Assembly: GCF_000010165.1 (NCBI RefSeq) | Contig: NC_012491.1 | Coordinates: 1,006,501 to 1,070,500, forward strand | Source of the DNA: Brevibacillus brevis NBRC 100599 | GTDB lineage: Bacteria > Bacillota > Bacilli > Brevibacillales > Brevibacillaceae | Direction: 5' to 3' | Length of the DNA: 64,000 bases | Shown: positions 1-8,758 of the stretch, one piece after another | Numbering within the stretch: the stretch's first letter is position 1 | How the letters are laid out: every line of letters begins with the position of its first letter | Position numbers and translations under genes: made by a program | The notes under the pieces: model-generated | Database searches by the model: none | Told to the model about the DNA's origin: nothing | What the model saw: the letters and a program-made list of their open reading frames with translations, nothing else

Positions 1-318
1 TTGTCCAAAGCAGAGCGTATAGTTCGATTGAAAGAGATGCTGGCACTTGTGCAGCTCGAAGGCTATGGCAAGCGTTATCCACATGAGCTGAGCGGGGGAC
101 AGCAGCAGCGTGTCGCATTTGCGCGTGCGCTGGCACCTAGACCGGCTATCTTACTGATGGATGAGCCGTTCAGTAATCTGGATGCCGAGCTGAAAACGAA
201 AATACGCGATGACTTGAAGCAAATGCTGCGAGCTGCCAAGATGACTTCGATCCTTGTCACGCATGACAAAGCAGATGCGGAAACGATTTGTGATCGCATC
301 ATTCGCATGACTCGCTAA
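1..318 (+). CDS. ABC transporter ATP-binding protein, C-terminal part (5' end outside window)
   Basis: The reading frame is open from the first base, so the gene begins before the window. The visible 105 residues hold the ABC signature LSGGQQQR (about residues 31-38), Walker B ILLMDEP with the D-loop SNLDAEL, and the switch histidine in LVTHDKADAE. These are the C-terminal half of a nucleotide-binding domain that powers a membrane transporter. The run PHELSGGQQQRVAFARALAP resembles ferric-iron or polyamine type importers, but substrate cannot be told from this part. There is no C-terminal regulatory extension: the protein ends soon after the H-loop. Walker A lies outside the window. Confidence 0.9.
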   Translation: MSKAERIVRLKEMLALVQLEGYGKRYPHELSGGQQQRVAFARALAPRPAILLMDEPFSNLDAELKTKIRDDLKQMLRAAKMTSILVTHDKADAETICDRIIRMTR

Positions 319-453
319 GGGAAATGTGCAGCTTTCAACCTCCAAAGTGCATAGTCGTACCCAACGTTGTTGTATAATGTGCATACGACGAATTTTGCAG
401 TGTGCGGTCTGCTGTCTTTTGGTCAACACCGTTCATATAGAGGAGGATGGAAC

Positions 454-1179
454 ATGAAAATTGAAATTTGGTCTGATTTTGCCTGCCCGTTTTGCTATAT
501 CGGAAAGCGCCGTCTGGAAGGAGCGCTGTCTCAATTTCCGCATAAGGATCAAGTAGAGGTCGTATATCGCAGCTTCCAGCTCGACCCGCAGATGGAACGC
601 GATACCGATATGGACATGCATGAAGTACTGGCAGCCAAGTATAGCATTCCGCTCGAACAGGCGAAGGGGATGAATGATCAAGTTACCCAAATGGCAAAAG
701 GTGTTGGTCTCGACTATCATTTTGACACGATGATTCCGACCAATACATTCGATGCGCACCGCTTGACGCACTTTGCCCATGCTCATGGAAAAATGAAGGA
801 AATGAAGGAGCGAATGCTGAAGGCGTACTTTACCGAGTCGCTCCACCTCGGAGACCACGAGGTGCTGGCACAGCTTGCTTCTGAGGTAGGCTTGGACAAG
901 GAAGCGACGCTCGCCATGCTGGCAGGAGACGAATACAGAGAGCAAGTACAAGAAGACAAACAAAGAGGCAACGATTTGGGTGTCACGGGTGTACCGTTCT
1001 TTGTCATTAATAACAAATATGCAGTCTCTGGCGCGCAGCCAGGTGAAGTCTTTTTGGGCGCATTGAACCAGGTGTGGGAAGAAGAAAGCGCAACTCCTGC
1101 TCTGAAATTCGTACAGAACGACGAGAAAAAAGACGAGCAATCCGGCGACAATTGCGCAGATGGCTCCTGCAAAATATAA
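454..1179 (+). CDS. DsbA-family oxidoreductase, FrnE-like
   Basis: A cytoplasmic thioredoxin-fold protein of 241 residues. The N-terminus carries the active-site motif C11-P-F-C14 after a beta strand (KIEIWSDFA), and a cis-proline loop GVTGVPFF appears near residue 175, as in the FrnE/2-hydroxychromene-isomerase branch of the DsbA family. There is no signal peptide. The frame is open upstream, but ATG 454 has an AGGAGG box at 441-446 and starts at the conserved strand, so it is chosen over position 367. The C-terminus ends with two further cysteines (NCADGSCKI), which may act as an extra redox pair or metal site (inference). The family is linked to thiol redox and oxidative stress; the substrate is unknown. 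Confidence 0.9.
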   Translation: MKIEIWSDFACPFCYIGKRRLEGALSQFPHKDQVEVVYRSFQLDPQMERDTDMDMHEVLAAKYSIPLEQAKGMNDQVTQMAKGVGLDYHFDTMIPTNTFDAHRLTHFAHAHGKMKEMKERMLKAYFTESLHLGDHEVLAQLASEVGLDKEATLAMLAGDEYREQVQEDKQRGNDLGVTGVPFFVINNKYAVSGAQPGEVFLGALNQVWEEESATPALKFVQNDEKKDEQSGDNCADGSCKI

Positions 1180-1194
1180 GGTTTAACCAGACTG

Positions 1195-1227
1195 CAACCG
1201 ATTCCAAATAAGGAGTCGGTTTTTTTA
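1195..1227 (+). terminator. Rho-independent terminator of the FrnE-like gene
   Basis: An imperfect stem (AACCGATTCC pairing with GGAGTCGGTT) is followed directly by seven T residues, 16 bases after the stop codon. Confidence 0.8.
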
Positions 1228-1248
1228 TGGGAAAAATTTCATTTATCC

Positions 1249-1280
1249 TGAAACAAAAATCGACCTCATTCGAATAATGG
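1249..1280 (+). promoter_or_regulatory. ECF-type promoter of the first YcdB/sigma module
   Basis: TGAAAC at 1249-1254 and CGAATAATGG at 1271-1280 are separated by 16 bases. The same arrangement, TGTAAC-N16-CGAATAATG, occurs at 49354-49384 ahead of the paralogous module. An AAC-type -35 and a CG-starting -10 at this spacing are typical of ECF sigma promoters, so autoregulation by the sigma factor encoded in each operon is the likely meaning (inference). Confidence 0.65.
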
Positions 1281-1341
1281 TCAGAGAGTAAACATCGGAG
1301 ATACCAGCTACCTAAAAATAGAAGCGAGTGAGGGATAAAAC

Positions 1342-2868
1342 ATGAATAAATGGACGAAAAGCGTATTTGCAATCATGACAGCGAGTCTGGCTGTAACCGC
1401 ACCGATCAGTTCTATGGCGGCAAAAGAATCGAACGTAACGGTTTTGGGGGAGAGCAAAGGTGATGGCGCAATCGATGAGAAGCTGATCAGGAAAATCGAA
1501 AAGTCTGTTGAGAGACTCGTTCAAATTGTGCCTTATCTAAAGAACTATCCAATCACCGAATTGGAGATGAACGCAGAGACATCCCGGATTGAAGTGAAAA
1601 AGTATCAAACGAAGGAAAAGAAAGCTCCCTTTGTGAGCATGCATGTCGATCAAAATTCAGGTGAAGTTAAATTTTTTAGTCACATCACGGGCAAAGGAGG
1701 TTTTTCTTCTACTTACCCTCTAGAAGATGCGAAGAAAAGGGCAACGGAGTTCATGAAGCAATGGTATGGCGAGGGTATGGCGGACTATCAGTTGGACGAG
1801 GAAGCCTTCAATCGGAATTCTTCCATTTTGTTTCGCAAGAGGGTAAATGGGATTCCGTTCCGCAATGACACACTGAATTTCGCCATCAATAGCGAAGGAC
1901 AAATTCAGCATCTGGCAAGAGGCGACGGGTATGCAGAGCCAGTGGAAATGGAACAGGACATCAGCAAAATTCAATTCGCTGATCCCAATAAGGTTCATCC
2001 AAAAGAAAAGGTTGAAGCGATGTTTGCATCTGCTATGAAGCCTTACTACGGACAAAGTGCAGATGGGCAAAGCTACAGGTTCTTGTACGCTCCTTCTCAC
2101 GAGGGAATCAATGCGAGCCGCGGAGCTGAGCTGTCCGCCAAACAAAACGAAAGAATCATCCAGTTCCAACCAAAAGCGAAGCAAACGATCATCAAGTCAA
2201 AAGAGGAGGCAGCAGCTTTCTTGGCAGCTCAGACAGGATACAATCCCACAAAAGGGCGTGCAACTTTTCAGGAAGAAAGCAATCCGAAAACTGGAATCAC
2301 CAACTATTTGTGGATGACGGAGGATGAGGTCATCGCCAATATCTTCTTCGAAACCAAGACAGGAAGGGTAACGAATTATCAAGTATTGGATACAAAGCGG
2401 AAAAGTGCGGCAGACAAAAAGCTGAACGAAGAGCAGGCGCTAAAAGCAGCCGTGGAAGCCATGTCTGAGTTCCTTCCTCTCACCGATAAAGAAATGGTCA
2501 TCACTGCTAATCGATATGAGCCCGATCAAAATTTGTTCAAATTTGATTTCACCATGCTTCATCAGGGGTATCCGGTAGATGGTATGCTTCGACAGGCGCA
2601 CGTAGATGCAGCCACCGGAAAAGCGACACTACTAGATTGGAGAGTCTCTCAAACGATCAAGCTGCCAGATATCAATAACGCCATGACAAAAGAAGAAGCA
2701 GCTAAGAAGTTTCTTAAAAAATATCCAATGAAGCTGTATTACTCCTTGGATGAGGAAAATAAAAACACCGCCGAGCTCGTTTATATTTCTCCACTCGTTT
2801 CTAACGAAGAAATTGATGCGCTAACCGGGGAGTTCTACACCTATGGAGAAGAGGGAGAATCCGAGTAA
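1342..2868 (+). CDS. Secreted YcdB/YcdC-domain protein (module 1)
   Basis: This 508-residue protein has a clear signal peptide (MNKWTKSVF then a hydrophobic stretch ending SSMAA, about residues 1-27), so it should be exported. The rest has the alternating pattern of YcdB/YcdC (DUF4901) and PepSY-like domains: repeated 'NGIPF...', 'HQGYPVDG', 'DAATGKA' and 'SGEVKFF' segments, at about 60-240 and 290-500. Such domains are thought to bind or inhibit peptidases or act in envelope signalling; no catalytic motif is visible. It is the first gene of an operon with an ECF sigma factor and a membrane-anchored protein of the same domain family, and its paralog is at 49426-50955. It ends with FYTYGEEGESE. 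RBS GAGGGATAAAAC precedes ATG 1342. Confidence 0.8.
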   Translation: MNKWTKSVFAIMTASLAVTAPISSMAAKESNVTVLGESKGDGAIDEKLIRKIEKSVERLVQIVPYLKNYPITELEMNAETSRIEVKKYQTKEKKAPFVSMHVDQNSGEVKFFSHITGKGGFSSTYPLEDAKKRATEFMKQWYGEGMADYQLDEEAFNRNSSILFRKRVNGIPFRNDTLNFAINSEGQIQHLARGDGYAEPVEMEQDISKIQFADPNKVHPKEKVEAMFASAMKPYYGQSADGQSYRFLYAPSHEGINASRGAELSAKQNERIIQFQPKAKQTIIKSKEEAAAFLAAQTGYNPTKGRATFQEESNPKTGITNYLWMTEDEVIANIFFETKTGRVTNYQVLDTKRKSAADKKLNEEQALKAAVEAMSEFLPLTDKEMVITANRYEPDQNLFKFDFTMLHQGYPVDGMLRQAHVDAATGKATLLDWRVSQTIKLPDINNAMTKEEAAKKFLKKYPMKLYYSLDEENKNTAELVYISPLVSNEEIDALTGEFYTYGEEGESE

Positions 2869-2884
2869 GAAAGGGGGAAGCCTG

Positions 2885-3424
2885 TTGTCTGGGGAGTTAA
2901 CGGAACGAATCGGGGTTATTTACGAGACTCACTATGATGACATCTACTACTTCTTGCTCTACTTTACTGGCAGACAAGAAGATGCAGAAGACATGGTGCA
3001 GGAAGTATTTTCACGACTATTAAAAATACTGCCGAGGTATGATGGTCGAGTCGCAATGAAGACATGGCTTTTTTCGATCGCCAAGCATGTCGCGATTGAT
3101 CATTACCGTAAGCAAAAGTGGCAGCGTTTGTTCTCAGACAACTGGTTGGCCCTCATGAAGTCTACGGAGGGTCTTCCAGAAGAGGAGCTTGCCACAAAAG
3201 AAGAGATGCATAGTATTCAACGGGCTTTGCAAAAGCTAAAGCCCGATCAGCGTATTATTGTGATTTTACGATACATAAAGGAGTACAGCGTCAAGGAAAC
3301 AGCCGAGATTTTGGGGATTCCGGAGACAAAAGTGAGAGTGGACTGTCACAGGGGACTAAAGGCGTTGCAGAAAATACTTGGCGACGCTTGCGAGGAGAGG
3401 ATTGCCAATGAGTTTGCCAGATGA
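2885..3424 (+). CDS. ECF-type RNA polymerase sigma factor (module 1)
   Basis: A sigma-70 family protein of about 179 residues with region 2 (YDDIYYFLLYF...EDAEDMVQEVFSRLL, then the -10 reading segment KTWLFSIAKHVAIDHYRK) and region 4 (LKPDQRIIVILRYIKEYSVKETAEILGIPETKV), the standard ECF layout. I prefer the TTG start at 2885 behind AAGGGGG (2871-2877), because ATG 2843 would overlap the upstream gene and lacks a good RBS. It sits 16 bases after the secreted YcdB protein and overlaps the next gene by 17 bases, which suggests translational coupling to its likely regulator. It is clearly similar to the sigma factor at 51023-51580 (for example the LPRYDGRV...KTW block). Confidence 0.88.
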   Translation: MSGELTERIGVIYETHYDDIYYFLLYFTGRQEDAEDMVQEVFSRLLKILPRYDGRVAMKTWLFSIAKHVAIDHYRKQKWQRLFSDNWLALMKSTEGLPEEELATKEEMHSIQRALQKLKPDQRIIVILRYIKEYSVKETAEILGIPETKVRVDCHRGLKALQKILGDACEERIANEFAR

Positions 3425-4955
3425 AAACCACGTGATCGAATTACTGAAGCAAGTCAGGCAGGAGAGCATCCCACCTCGTCAAGTGTGGAAGCAGATGGGC
3501 AAGGAAAGGCTCATTCGTGAGGCGCATCGCAGGCAGCAGTCAGCGAAGATCAAGCGAGTTGTGGCTGGAGCAGGTTCTCTTGCAGCAGCCGTATTCATGG
3601 GTGTTTGGCTGAGCTATGATTCACCGCTGAAGTCATCTGTTGATAGGCAAACAACGATCTCACCTCCAGCCGCCATATCAGCTACGCCTTCTCTGCCAGT
3701 TGAAAGCAAGGCCAAGCCACAGCAGGAGCAGGAAGCTACCCCAAAGGTAGACAACAAAATCGTTCAGAACCAAACGGTTACACGTGATGCTCCACAGCCG
3801 CAGTCCGTAGCCAAGGAGTCTGCAGCGAACTCAACAGATAGGAGCCAACCCAGAACAACACGTGAGAAATCACCATTGGAACATCAGGCAGAGGCTTATT
3901 TGCAAAAGAAGCTGGGAGCACAGAGCAAACAGTTTGAAGTAGATTATATTCACTCGAATTTGGCAACAGGAGAAGTAGCTTTTCGCAAAATCATCAACGG
4001 CATTCCTCTTCAGGAGAATAGCGCGACGGTCCGTATCTCCCCAAAAACGGGGGAAATGACCTTGCTTCTTTACCCTGATCTCGAAGATAGTGGGGGAGCA
4101 TCCCAGTCTGCCAATCGGGACGGGATGATCGACAAAAAGAAGGCCGCCCAACAGCTGGGGAGTACGCTTCGCCTCGTTTATGCAGGAAAGAAACAACCAG
4201 GGCTTCAATATGTAGTAGCATCAGATGTTTATGTGAACGCGAAAACAGGCACGCTGATCAGCCAAGCGAGAGCAGAGAAAAAGTCCGTTGCTGTTTCGGG
4301 ACAAGGAAAACCACTCATACTGAAAACTTCTAATGAGGTGGCAGAGCTGCTTGAACGCAAGTTGGGCATAAAGGTGGAACAAAAAGCATTCATCGGTGTA
4401 AATCCGCGTGGTATTTCATACTCTTGGAACGATGGGCAGGGCAACGGCGTTTCCGTTGAGACGACAGATGACGGAGCATTCCTCGGGTTTTCACGGATGG
4501 CTGCAAATGAACGTAAGAACCAACGTGAAATGACCTACGAACAGGCAAAAACACTGGCGATAACCCACCTGGAGAAGTTCCTCCCCACCGATGTTCGTGA
4601 GCTGTCATTGGAAGCGTCGCAAGAGTCACCTAGCACCATTCAGTTTACCTTTGTTCCGAAGGTCAACGGGATTCCCGTCATGGAGCATCCTTATAAAGTG
4701 TCGGTCGAGCTGGCTAGCGGGCTTGTTACCGAGCTTACGGGCAACTTTTCGGATTTATCATGGATACAGATTGATCAGACAGCAAAAACGCTCTCCAAGG
4801 AAGAGGCACTTGATCAATTTGTGCAACATGCTCCACTGGAACTCGTGTACTTGCCAGCAGAAAAAGGGGCGGAGCCAGTGCTTGCTTACCAAATCCGCCG
4901 GGATTCAGAACAGCCATGGGCAATAGAAGCCACGACAGGTAAGGTCATCAACTAA
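3408..4955 (+). CDS. Membrane-anchored YcdB/PepSY-type protein, probable anti-sigma factor (module 1)
   Basis: ATG 3408 follows GAGGAGAGG (3392-3400), giving 515 residues. The first ~45 residues are charged and cytoplasmic. One membrane segment follows (VVAGAGSLAAAVFMGVWLSY), then a low-complexity Pro/Gln/Ser-rich linker of about 100 residues, and an extracellular YcdB-like part with 'NGIPLQENSATVRISPKTGEM' and 'NGIPVMEHPYKVSVELASG' repeats. Single-pass topology, position after the sigma gene and overlap with it fit an anti-sigma factor whose outer part senses the envelope (inference); no canonical zinc anti-sigma motif is seen. Its paralog is at 51549-53108. Confidence 0.75.
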   Translation: MSLPDENHVIELLKQVRQESIPPRQVWKQMGKERLIREAHRRQQSAKIKRVVAGAGSLAAAVFMGVWLSYDSPLKSSVDRQTTISPPAAISATPSLPVESKAKPQQEQEATPKVDNKIVQNQTVTRDAPQPQSVAKESAANSTDRSQPRTTREKSPLEHQAEAYLQKKLGAQSKQFEVDYIHSNLATGEVAFRKIINGIPLQENSATVRISPKTGEMTLLLYPDLEDSGGASQSANRDGMIDKKKAAQQLGSTLRLVYAGKKQPGLQYVVASDVYVNAKTGTLISQARAEKKSVAVSGQGKPLILKTSNEVAELLERKLGIKVEQKAFIGVNPRGISYSWNDGQGNGVSVETTDDGAFLGFSRMAANERKNQREMTYEQAKTLAITHLEKFLPTDVRELSLEASQESPSTIQFTFVPKVNGIPVMEHPYKVSVELASGLVTELTGNFSDLSWIQIDQTAKTLSKEEALDQFVQHAPLELVYLPAEKGAEPVLAYQIRRDSEQPWAIEATTGKVIN

Positions 4956-4964
4956 AAATCCCGC

Positions 4965-5003
4965 AACGAACCTCCATGAAAAGATGCTTCATGGAGGTTT
5001 GTT
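4965..5003. terminator. Bidirectional terminator between module 1 and the oxidoreductase
   Basis: A 16-bp arm, AACGAACCTCCATGAA, pairs with TTCATGGAGGTTTGTT across a seven-base loop. T-rich sequence follows on the plus strand (TTCTTT), and the convergent gene ends at 5006. Confidence 0.8.
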
Positions 5004-5005
5004 CT

Positions 5006-5944
5006 TTACTGATGTACAAGCTGTTTCTGTAGTGCAAGCGCGAGCTCCAAAGACTCGACAGCATGATCAACATCGATGATCGATTGTGTATGGTCCGTAA
5101 AGCATTGAATGGCATGCCGCAAGCTCTCTTCATACGGATTGACGGGTTGGAGAACGAGCTCATTCTTGCCTGAGGATGTGTATTCCCATAAGAAAGATTC
5201 CGTTTGACCATGGCTGTCGGCTTCCTGAAAGACGAGCTTTGCCTTCTCGAAGTACGCCTCGTAACCAACAGTGAATGGGTACGAGGTCGGCATCTGCGAG
5301 GAGGCGACTATTTCAGCATACGCATCAGGGTAACAAAAACACGAGCGGACGATGGACTGTTTTTTATCCAATGATTCTGCCCCCCATGCGCTCATACTGG
5401 CATTGCGACCGAACAGCCATGTTACGAAGTCCAGCTCGTGGATCATCAGATTGGTCGTAATGGAGGACAAGCCCAGATCCCCCCATAAGGGAGCTGTTTC
5501 TCTTTTGAGCGAGAGGGAGAGGAGCTGTCCGTACTTGTTTTCTGTCTGAGCACTGCGAAGGTAGGCGTACGCCGGGTCAAATTTGATAAATTGATTCACC
5601 AACAGCTTTTTCCCCGATCGGTCCCTTGCGTGTTTCATGGCTTGTGCATCGTCTAGCGTATAACAAACCGGTGTTTCGCAGAATACATGCTTTCCGTTTT
5701 CGAGTGCTTCTACTGCGAATTGCCGATGCAGCTGCGAAGGTAAGCAAATGTCCACGACATCGATAGTAGGATCGCGCATGATCTCGTCAATATGGTCTGT
5801 AATTTCCACATGTAGCTCTTCCTGTAGCTTTTGCAGCTTCGATTCATTTCGACCGAAAACTACCACTCTATCCACACCATCCATTTTTTTTAGCAGATGT
5901 GCATGGTACGCACCAAAGCCAGTTCCTAATACTGCAATATTCAT
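5006..5944 (-). CDS. Gfo/Idh/MocA-family oxidoreductase
   Basis: A 312-residue NAD(P)-dependent dehydrogenase of the Gfo/Idh/MocA type. A Rossmann fold is visible at the N-terminus (IAVLGTGFGAYHAHLL), followed by the conserved EALENGKHVFCETPVCYTLDDA block. In most family members the latter reads E-K-P; here the lysine is replaced (ETP), which may alter or remove the usual catalytic lysine. The substrate, probably a sugar or inositol derivative, cannot be assigned. ATG 5944 follows GGGAGGG. It is divergent from a WYL-domain regulator, with a palindrome between them, so regulation by that neighbour is plausible. Confidence 0.85.
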   Translation of the reverse strand: MNIAVLGTGFGAYHAHLLKKMDGVDRVVVFGRNESKLQKLQEELHVEITDHIDEIMRDPTIDVVDICLPSQLHRQFAVEALENGKHVFCETPVCYTLDDAQAMKHARDRSGKKLLVNQFIKFDPAYAYLRSAQTENKYGQLLSLSLKRETAPLWGDLGLSSITTNLMIHELDFVTWLFGRNASMSAWGAESLDKKQSIVRSCFCYPDAYAEIVASSQMPTSYPFTVGYEAYFEKAKLVFQEADSHGQTESFLWEYTSSGKNELVLQPVNPYEESLRHAIQCFTDHTQSIIDVDHAVESLELALALQKQLVHQ

Positions 5945-5986
5945 CCTGCATCCCTCCCATCATGATAGCTCTATGATATCTTTGTA

Positions 5987-6010
5987 TTGTTGACAGCATC
6001 GTGTCATCAA
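5987..6010. promoter_or_regulatory. Candidate operator between oxidoreductase and WYL regulator
   Basis: An inverted repeat with 9-base arms, TTGTTGACA and TGTCATCAA (one mismatch), is separated by six bases in the divergent intergenic region. It lies 43 bases from one start codon and 50 from the other, where a shared operator would be expected. Assignment to the WYL protein is inference. Confidence 0.45.
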
Positions 6011-6059
6011 TTTGGCCGCGTTGAAAAATAGAGTGGTCGTTTTGTCGTGGAGGCTGGAG

Positions 6060-7016
6060 ATGAGACTGCATCGATTGATTGCGATTTTGCTGCTGATTGA
6101 ATCAAGGGGAAAAATGAAAGCAAAAGAACTCGCTATAGCGCTGGAGACGTCTGTTCGCTCGATTTATCGGGATATTGACGCACTGTCCCAAGCAGGGATT
6201 CCGATCGCGGCAACCTCGGGGCCTGGCGGTGGAATTTATTTGATGGAAGGATATACGGTCAATCTGAAACAGCTGTACGTCGATGATGTCGTGCACTTGT
6301 ATTTGACCGGGATGGGGATTCATGTAGGGCAGGATACCGAGACTGGACACAAATTAACGTCTGCTTTGCTCAAATTGGAAAAGACGTTGCCGCAGATTTA
6401 TCGGCCGGATATAGAAAAAGCGAAGAAGCGTTTCTATTTCGATGAGACGCCATGGTGGGAAGAGAGAGTAGTCATACCGAATCTGGAGGTTTTGCGGGCA
6501 GCGGTTTGGCGATCAAGTAAAGTCGTCATTGCCTATCGCAAAATGGATGGGAGCAGCTCGTCACGCACGGTATGTCCCTACGGTCTCGTCGTGAAAAAAA
6601 CGGAGTGGTATCTCGTTGCTTACTGTGAAAACGCGCAGGAGGTTCGAACATTTAAGTGCGAGCGGATTCCTTCTGTTCATGTACGGGAGGAGGCATTCGA
6701 GATTCCAGAGAGCTTTTCGTTGGCAGGTTATTGGACGAATCAGGAGGCGGCGTTCAAGCAGGCTTGTCGTGAAGTCGAATATTTTCCTGTCGTGATCAGG
6801 TTGCATGCTGAAAAGCCGGCTGTGCGAGAGAGGCTGGAGGTGATTTCCGCTGTGCAGCAGGGAGAGTATAAGCAATTGACGGTTAATTTGTACAGCTATG
6901 AAAGAGCATGTCGCGATATTTTGGATATGATCGGACATATGGAGGTTATGGAGCCAGCGGAATTAAGAGCTTTTGCAAAAGAGAGACTGCGAGAATGGAT
7001 AGCACTGTATACGTAG
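6060..7016 (+). CDS. HTH and WYL-domain transcriptional regulator (YafY-type)
   Basis: 318 residues from ATG 6060, which has TGGAGG at 6048-6053. The N-terminal DeoR-type winged helix-turn-helix is clear: RLIAILLLIESRGKMKAKELAIALETSVRSIYRDIDALSQAGIPI, then a wing with GPGGGIYL. A middle WYL domain follows (RTVCPYGLVVKKTEWYLVAYCENAQEVRTFKCERI, about residues 175-210), where Y-G-L and W-Y-L mark the fold. WYL domains bind small ligands or nucleic acids and set DNA binding. The divergent oxidoreductase is the likely target. Confidence 0.9.
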   Translation: MRLHRLIAILLLIESRGKMKAKELAIALETSVRSIYRDIDALSQAGIPIAATSGPGGGIYLMEGYTVNLKQLYVDDVVHLYLTGMGIHVGQDTETGHKLTSALLKLEKTLPQIYRPDIEKAKKRFYFDETPWWEERVVIPNLEVLRAAVWRSSKVVIAYRKMDGSSSSRTVCPYGLVVKKTEWYLVAYCENAQEVRTFKCERIPSVHVREEAFEIPESFSLAGYWTNQEAAFKQACREVEYFPVVIRLHAEKPAVRERLEVISAVQQGEYKQLTVNLYSYERACRDILDMIGHMEVMEPAELRAFAKERLREWIALYT

Positions 7017-7025
7017 CGTACGCCA

Positions 7026-7058
7026 AAAGGCTTCGCACCAAGTCGATGCGAAGCCTTT
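7026..7058. terminator. Bidirectional terminator
   Basis: AAAGGCTTCGCA pairs perfectly with TGCGAAGCCTTT across a nine-base loop between convergent genes. It overlaps the stop codon of the minus-strand acetyltransferase-like gene. Tails are short, so efficiency is uncertain. Confidence 0.65.
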
Positions 7059-7629
7059 AGCGGGAAAGAATGGGATAACTCGCGTGCACATGCTGTTTGA
7101 AGCTCTCATAGTCTGAGGCATGTATATGAGAGTCGTGGTCGCTTATGCACACATGCTTCATGCCAAGGCGTTGAGCGAACCGATTACCTGCTTCTGTGAT
7201 AGTATCCATGATGATCGATTGAATGCGGTAGCCACTCTGTTCGACATGAGCCAGTACATCGAGATAATGATGCAGCATCATGGGCAAGGCAGGGCTTTTT
7301 CGATAAGCTTGATCGACAACGACACAGGACAAAAAATAATAGACTTGTTCGGGAGAAGTAGTTAAATCTTCGATATCCGCGGTCGTCATCAGGCTGTCGT
7401 TAAACGTCCCTTGCGCAATTTGCAGGTAAATATGCGGTTTGACGGGAAGCAGGTTCATAAAAGCGATGATGCGCCCATTCTCTTCGATCGCAACGACCGA
7501 ATCGGGACGAAACAAATACCAATTGTAGCTCTCTTGGTACGGTGTAATAAATTCAGCATCATAGTATTGAAGCTCGAGTTGTTCCATTTGTCTAAAATGC
7601 TCAAGGTGCAAATGCTCCATGATCTTCAT
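7057..7629 (-). CDS. GNAT-like acetyltransferase
   Basis: 190 residues from ATG 7629, which has AAGGAG seven bases upstream. The pattern fits a GNAT fold: a central strand-bulge segment (QVYYFLSCVVVDQAYRKSPALPMMLHHYLDVL, about residues 100-130) and a later 'AGNRFAQRLGMKHV' segment like the GNAT motif B. The usual Q/RxxGxG/A acetyl-CoA loop is poorly conserved (YRKSPALP), so activity is not assured. Substrate unknown. It lies 36 bases downstream of the nucleotidyltransferase gene on the same strand, probably co-transcribed. Confidence 0.65.
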   Translation of the reverse strand: MKIMEHLHLEHFRQMEQLELQYYDAEFITPYQESYNWYLFRPDSVVAIEENGRIIAFMNLLPVKPHIYLQIAQGTFNDSLMTTADIEDLTTSPEQVYYFLSCVVVDQAYRKSPALPMMLHHYLDVLAHVEQSGYRIQSIIMDTITEAGNRFAQRLGMKHVCISDHDSHIHASDYESFKQHVHASYPILSR

Positions 7630-7665
7630 AAGCAAATCTCCTTCTTTACGCAAAGCGGCTTTGCG

Positions 7666-8445
7666 TTAGAGCTTCGGCTCGCAAATATAGCGAATAAATC
7701 TTTGGGTTTCCTTTGCCCGCTTAATTCTGTTCGAAAATAAAGATGGATCATTTGGTTGGTAGCGTATTCGCAACGATTCTTGCAGTAAGAGATGCCATTC
7801 GCTGGGAAGCTCTTGCAGAGCGAGCTCTACGGCTTTTCTCTTCGGAATAATGTCTTCATGGTTGAGCGCGTAATCGATTCGGCATAAGGTGAAAACGGCG
7901 AATTCCACCCACTCATCGAGCATGAATTTCATCATGCTTTTTCCTTTCGGTGACCAATAATCATGTTTGTTGTATTTCATCGTTTCCCCGACATCAAACC
8001 ACTGGGTAGGGATGTGTAGTGCTTCAACACTTTTCCCCATAACCGTAATGCCCCGTTGCTTGAGGATCCACCACGTCACATGATTGATATCATAGTGGCC
8101 GGATGATTGAAATGTCCCACTGTCAACGTAAGGATACGGCTCCAAGGATGGATTGGTTTTTCCGATGTCATCCAGCTGGATATACATGCCGTCCATTCTT
8201 TTAGCGAATGGGTTGGTGTTATGAAGAGCCTTATGAATATTCTTGAGCTTTTCTATTTCTGCATTCGTTAACCCTCTATTCAAAAGTGTCACAAAATCAA
8301 TATCACTGTTATCTTCCTCGAAGCCAGACAGAGCAATAGAACCATACAAATACACACCATAGATGACATTCGGCAGTTCTGTCATAAGCCGTTGCGTATA
8401 GTCGTGTAGTAAAGGTCTAACGCTTTCCGGGATTCTCGAGTCCAT
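7666..8445 (-). CDS. Aminoglycoside nucleotidyltransferase-like protein (AadA type)
   Basis: 259 residues with the nucleotidyltransferase core GVYLYGSIALSGFEEDNSDIDFVTLL (about residues 30-55): the G-S motif and D-x-D metal ligands of ANT(3'')/ANT(9)-like enzymes are present. The C-terminal half has the DUF4111-like helical layout (WVEFAVFTLCRIDYALNHEDIIPKRKAVELAL). Known members adenylylate spectinomycin or streptomycin, but many chromosomal homologs have no proven drug activity, so resistance should not be assumed. ATG 8445 is chosen for AAAGGAG seven bases upstream. Confidence 0.75.
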   Translation of the reverse strand: MDSRIPESVRPLLHDYTQRLMTELPNVIYGVYLYGSIALSGFEEDNSDIDFVTLLNRGLTNAEIEKLKNIHKALHNTNPFAKRMDGMYIQLDDIGKTNPSLEPYPYVDSGTFQSSGHYDINHVTWWILKQRGITVMGKSVEALHIPTQWFDVGETMKYNKHDYWSPKGKSMMKFMLDEWVEFAVFTLCRIDYALNHEDIIPKRKAVELALQELPSEWHLLLQESLRIRYQPNDPSLFSNRIKRAKETQRFIRYICEPKL

Positions 8446-8701
8446 AAGCAAGCTCCTTTTTGGTAATCAAGATTCGCGTGATGTTCATCCTGCAACCATC
8501 ACGTTTGCATGGTCGATCATGGCTTGAACACGTTGGGGTCTTCCATAATTTTCATACCCCGAGTAAATGAGATAAAGTTTACTTGATTTTTGATTTTCTC
8601 GCAAGTTAAATCCTGTACTTGATGGGAAAATGGTTTGATAGCTGATAAGGGACACGGTATGATTATTTGGATGGCAACAACTGTTAAAGGAGGCGTTTAT
8701 T

Positions 8702-8758
8702 GTGATTGAGCAAATGCTGACAAAGGGCAAAATTTTGAGGGGGAACTCGCGTAAGTAG
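8702..8758 (+). CDS. Very small ORF with strong RBS (18 aa)
   Basis: GTG 8702 follows an AAAGGAGG box (8688-8695) and opens an 18-codon frame (MIEQMLTKGKILRGNSRK) that ends at TAG 8756. This is the only coding-like signal in the 354 bases between the nucleotidyltransferase and the next acetyltransferase. It may be a leader peptide or the stump of a decayed gene; no function is inferred. A 108-codon open frame on the other strand here looks accidental. Confidence 0.3.
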   Translation: MIEQMLTKGKILRGNSRK

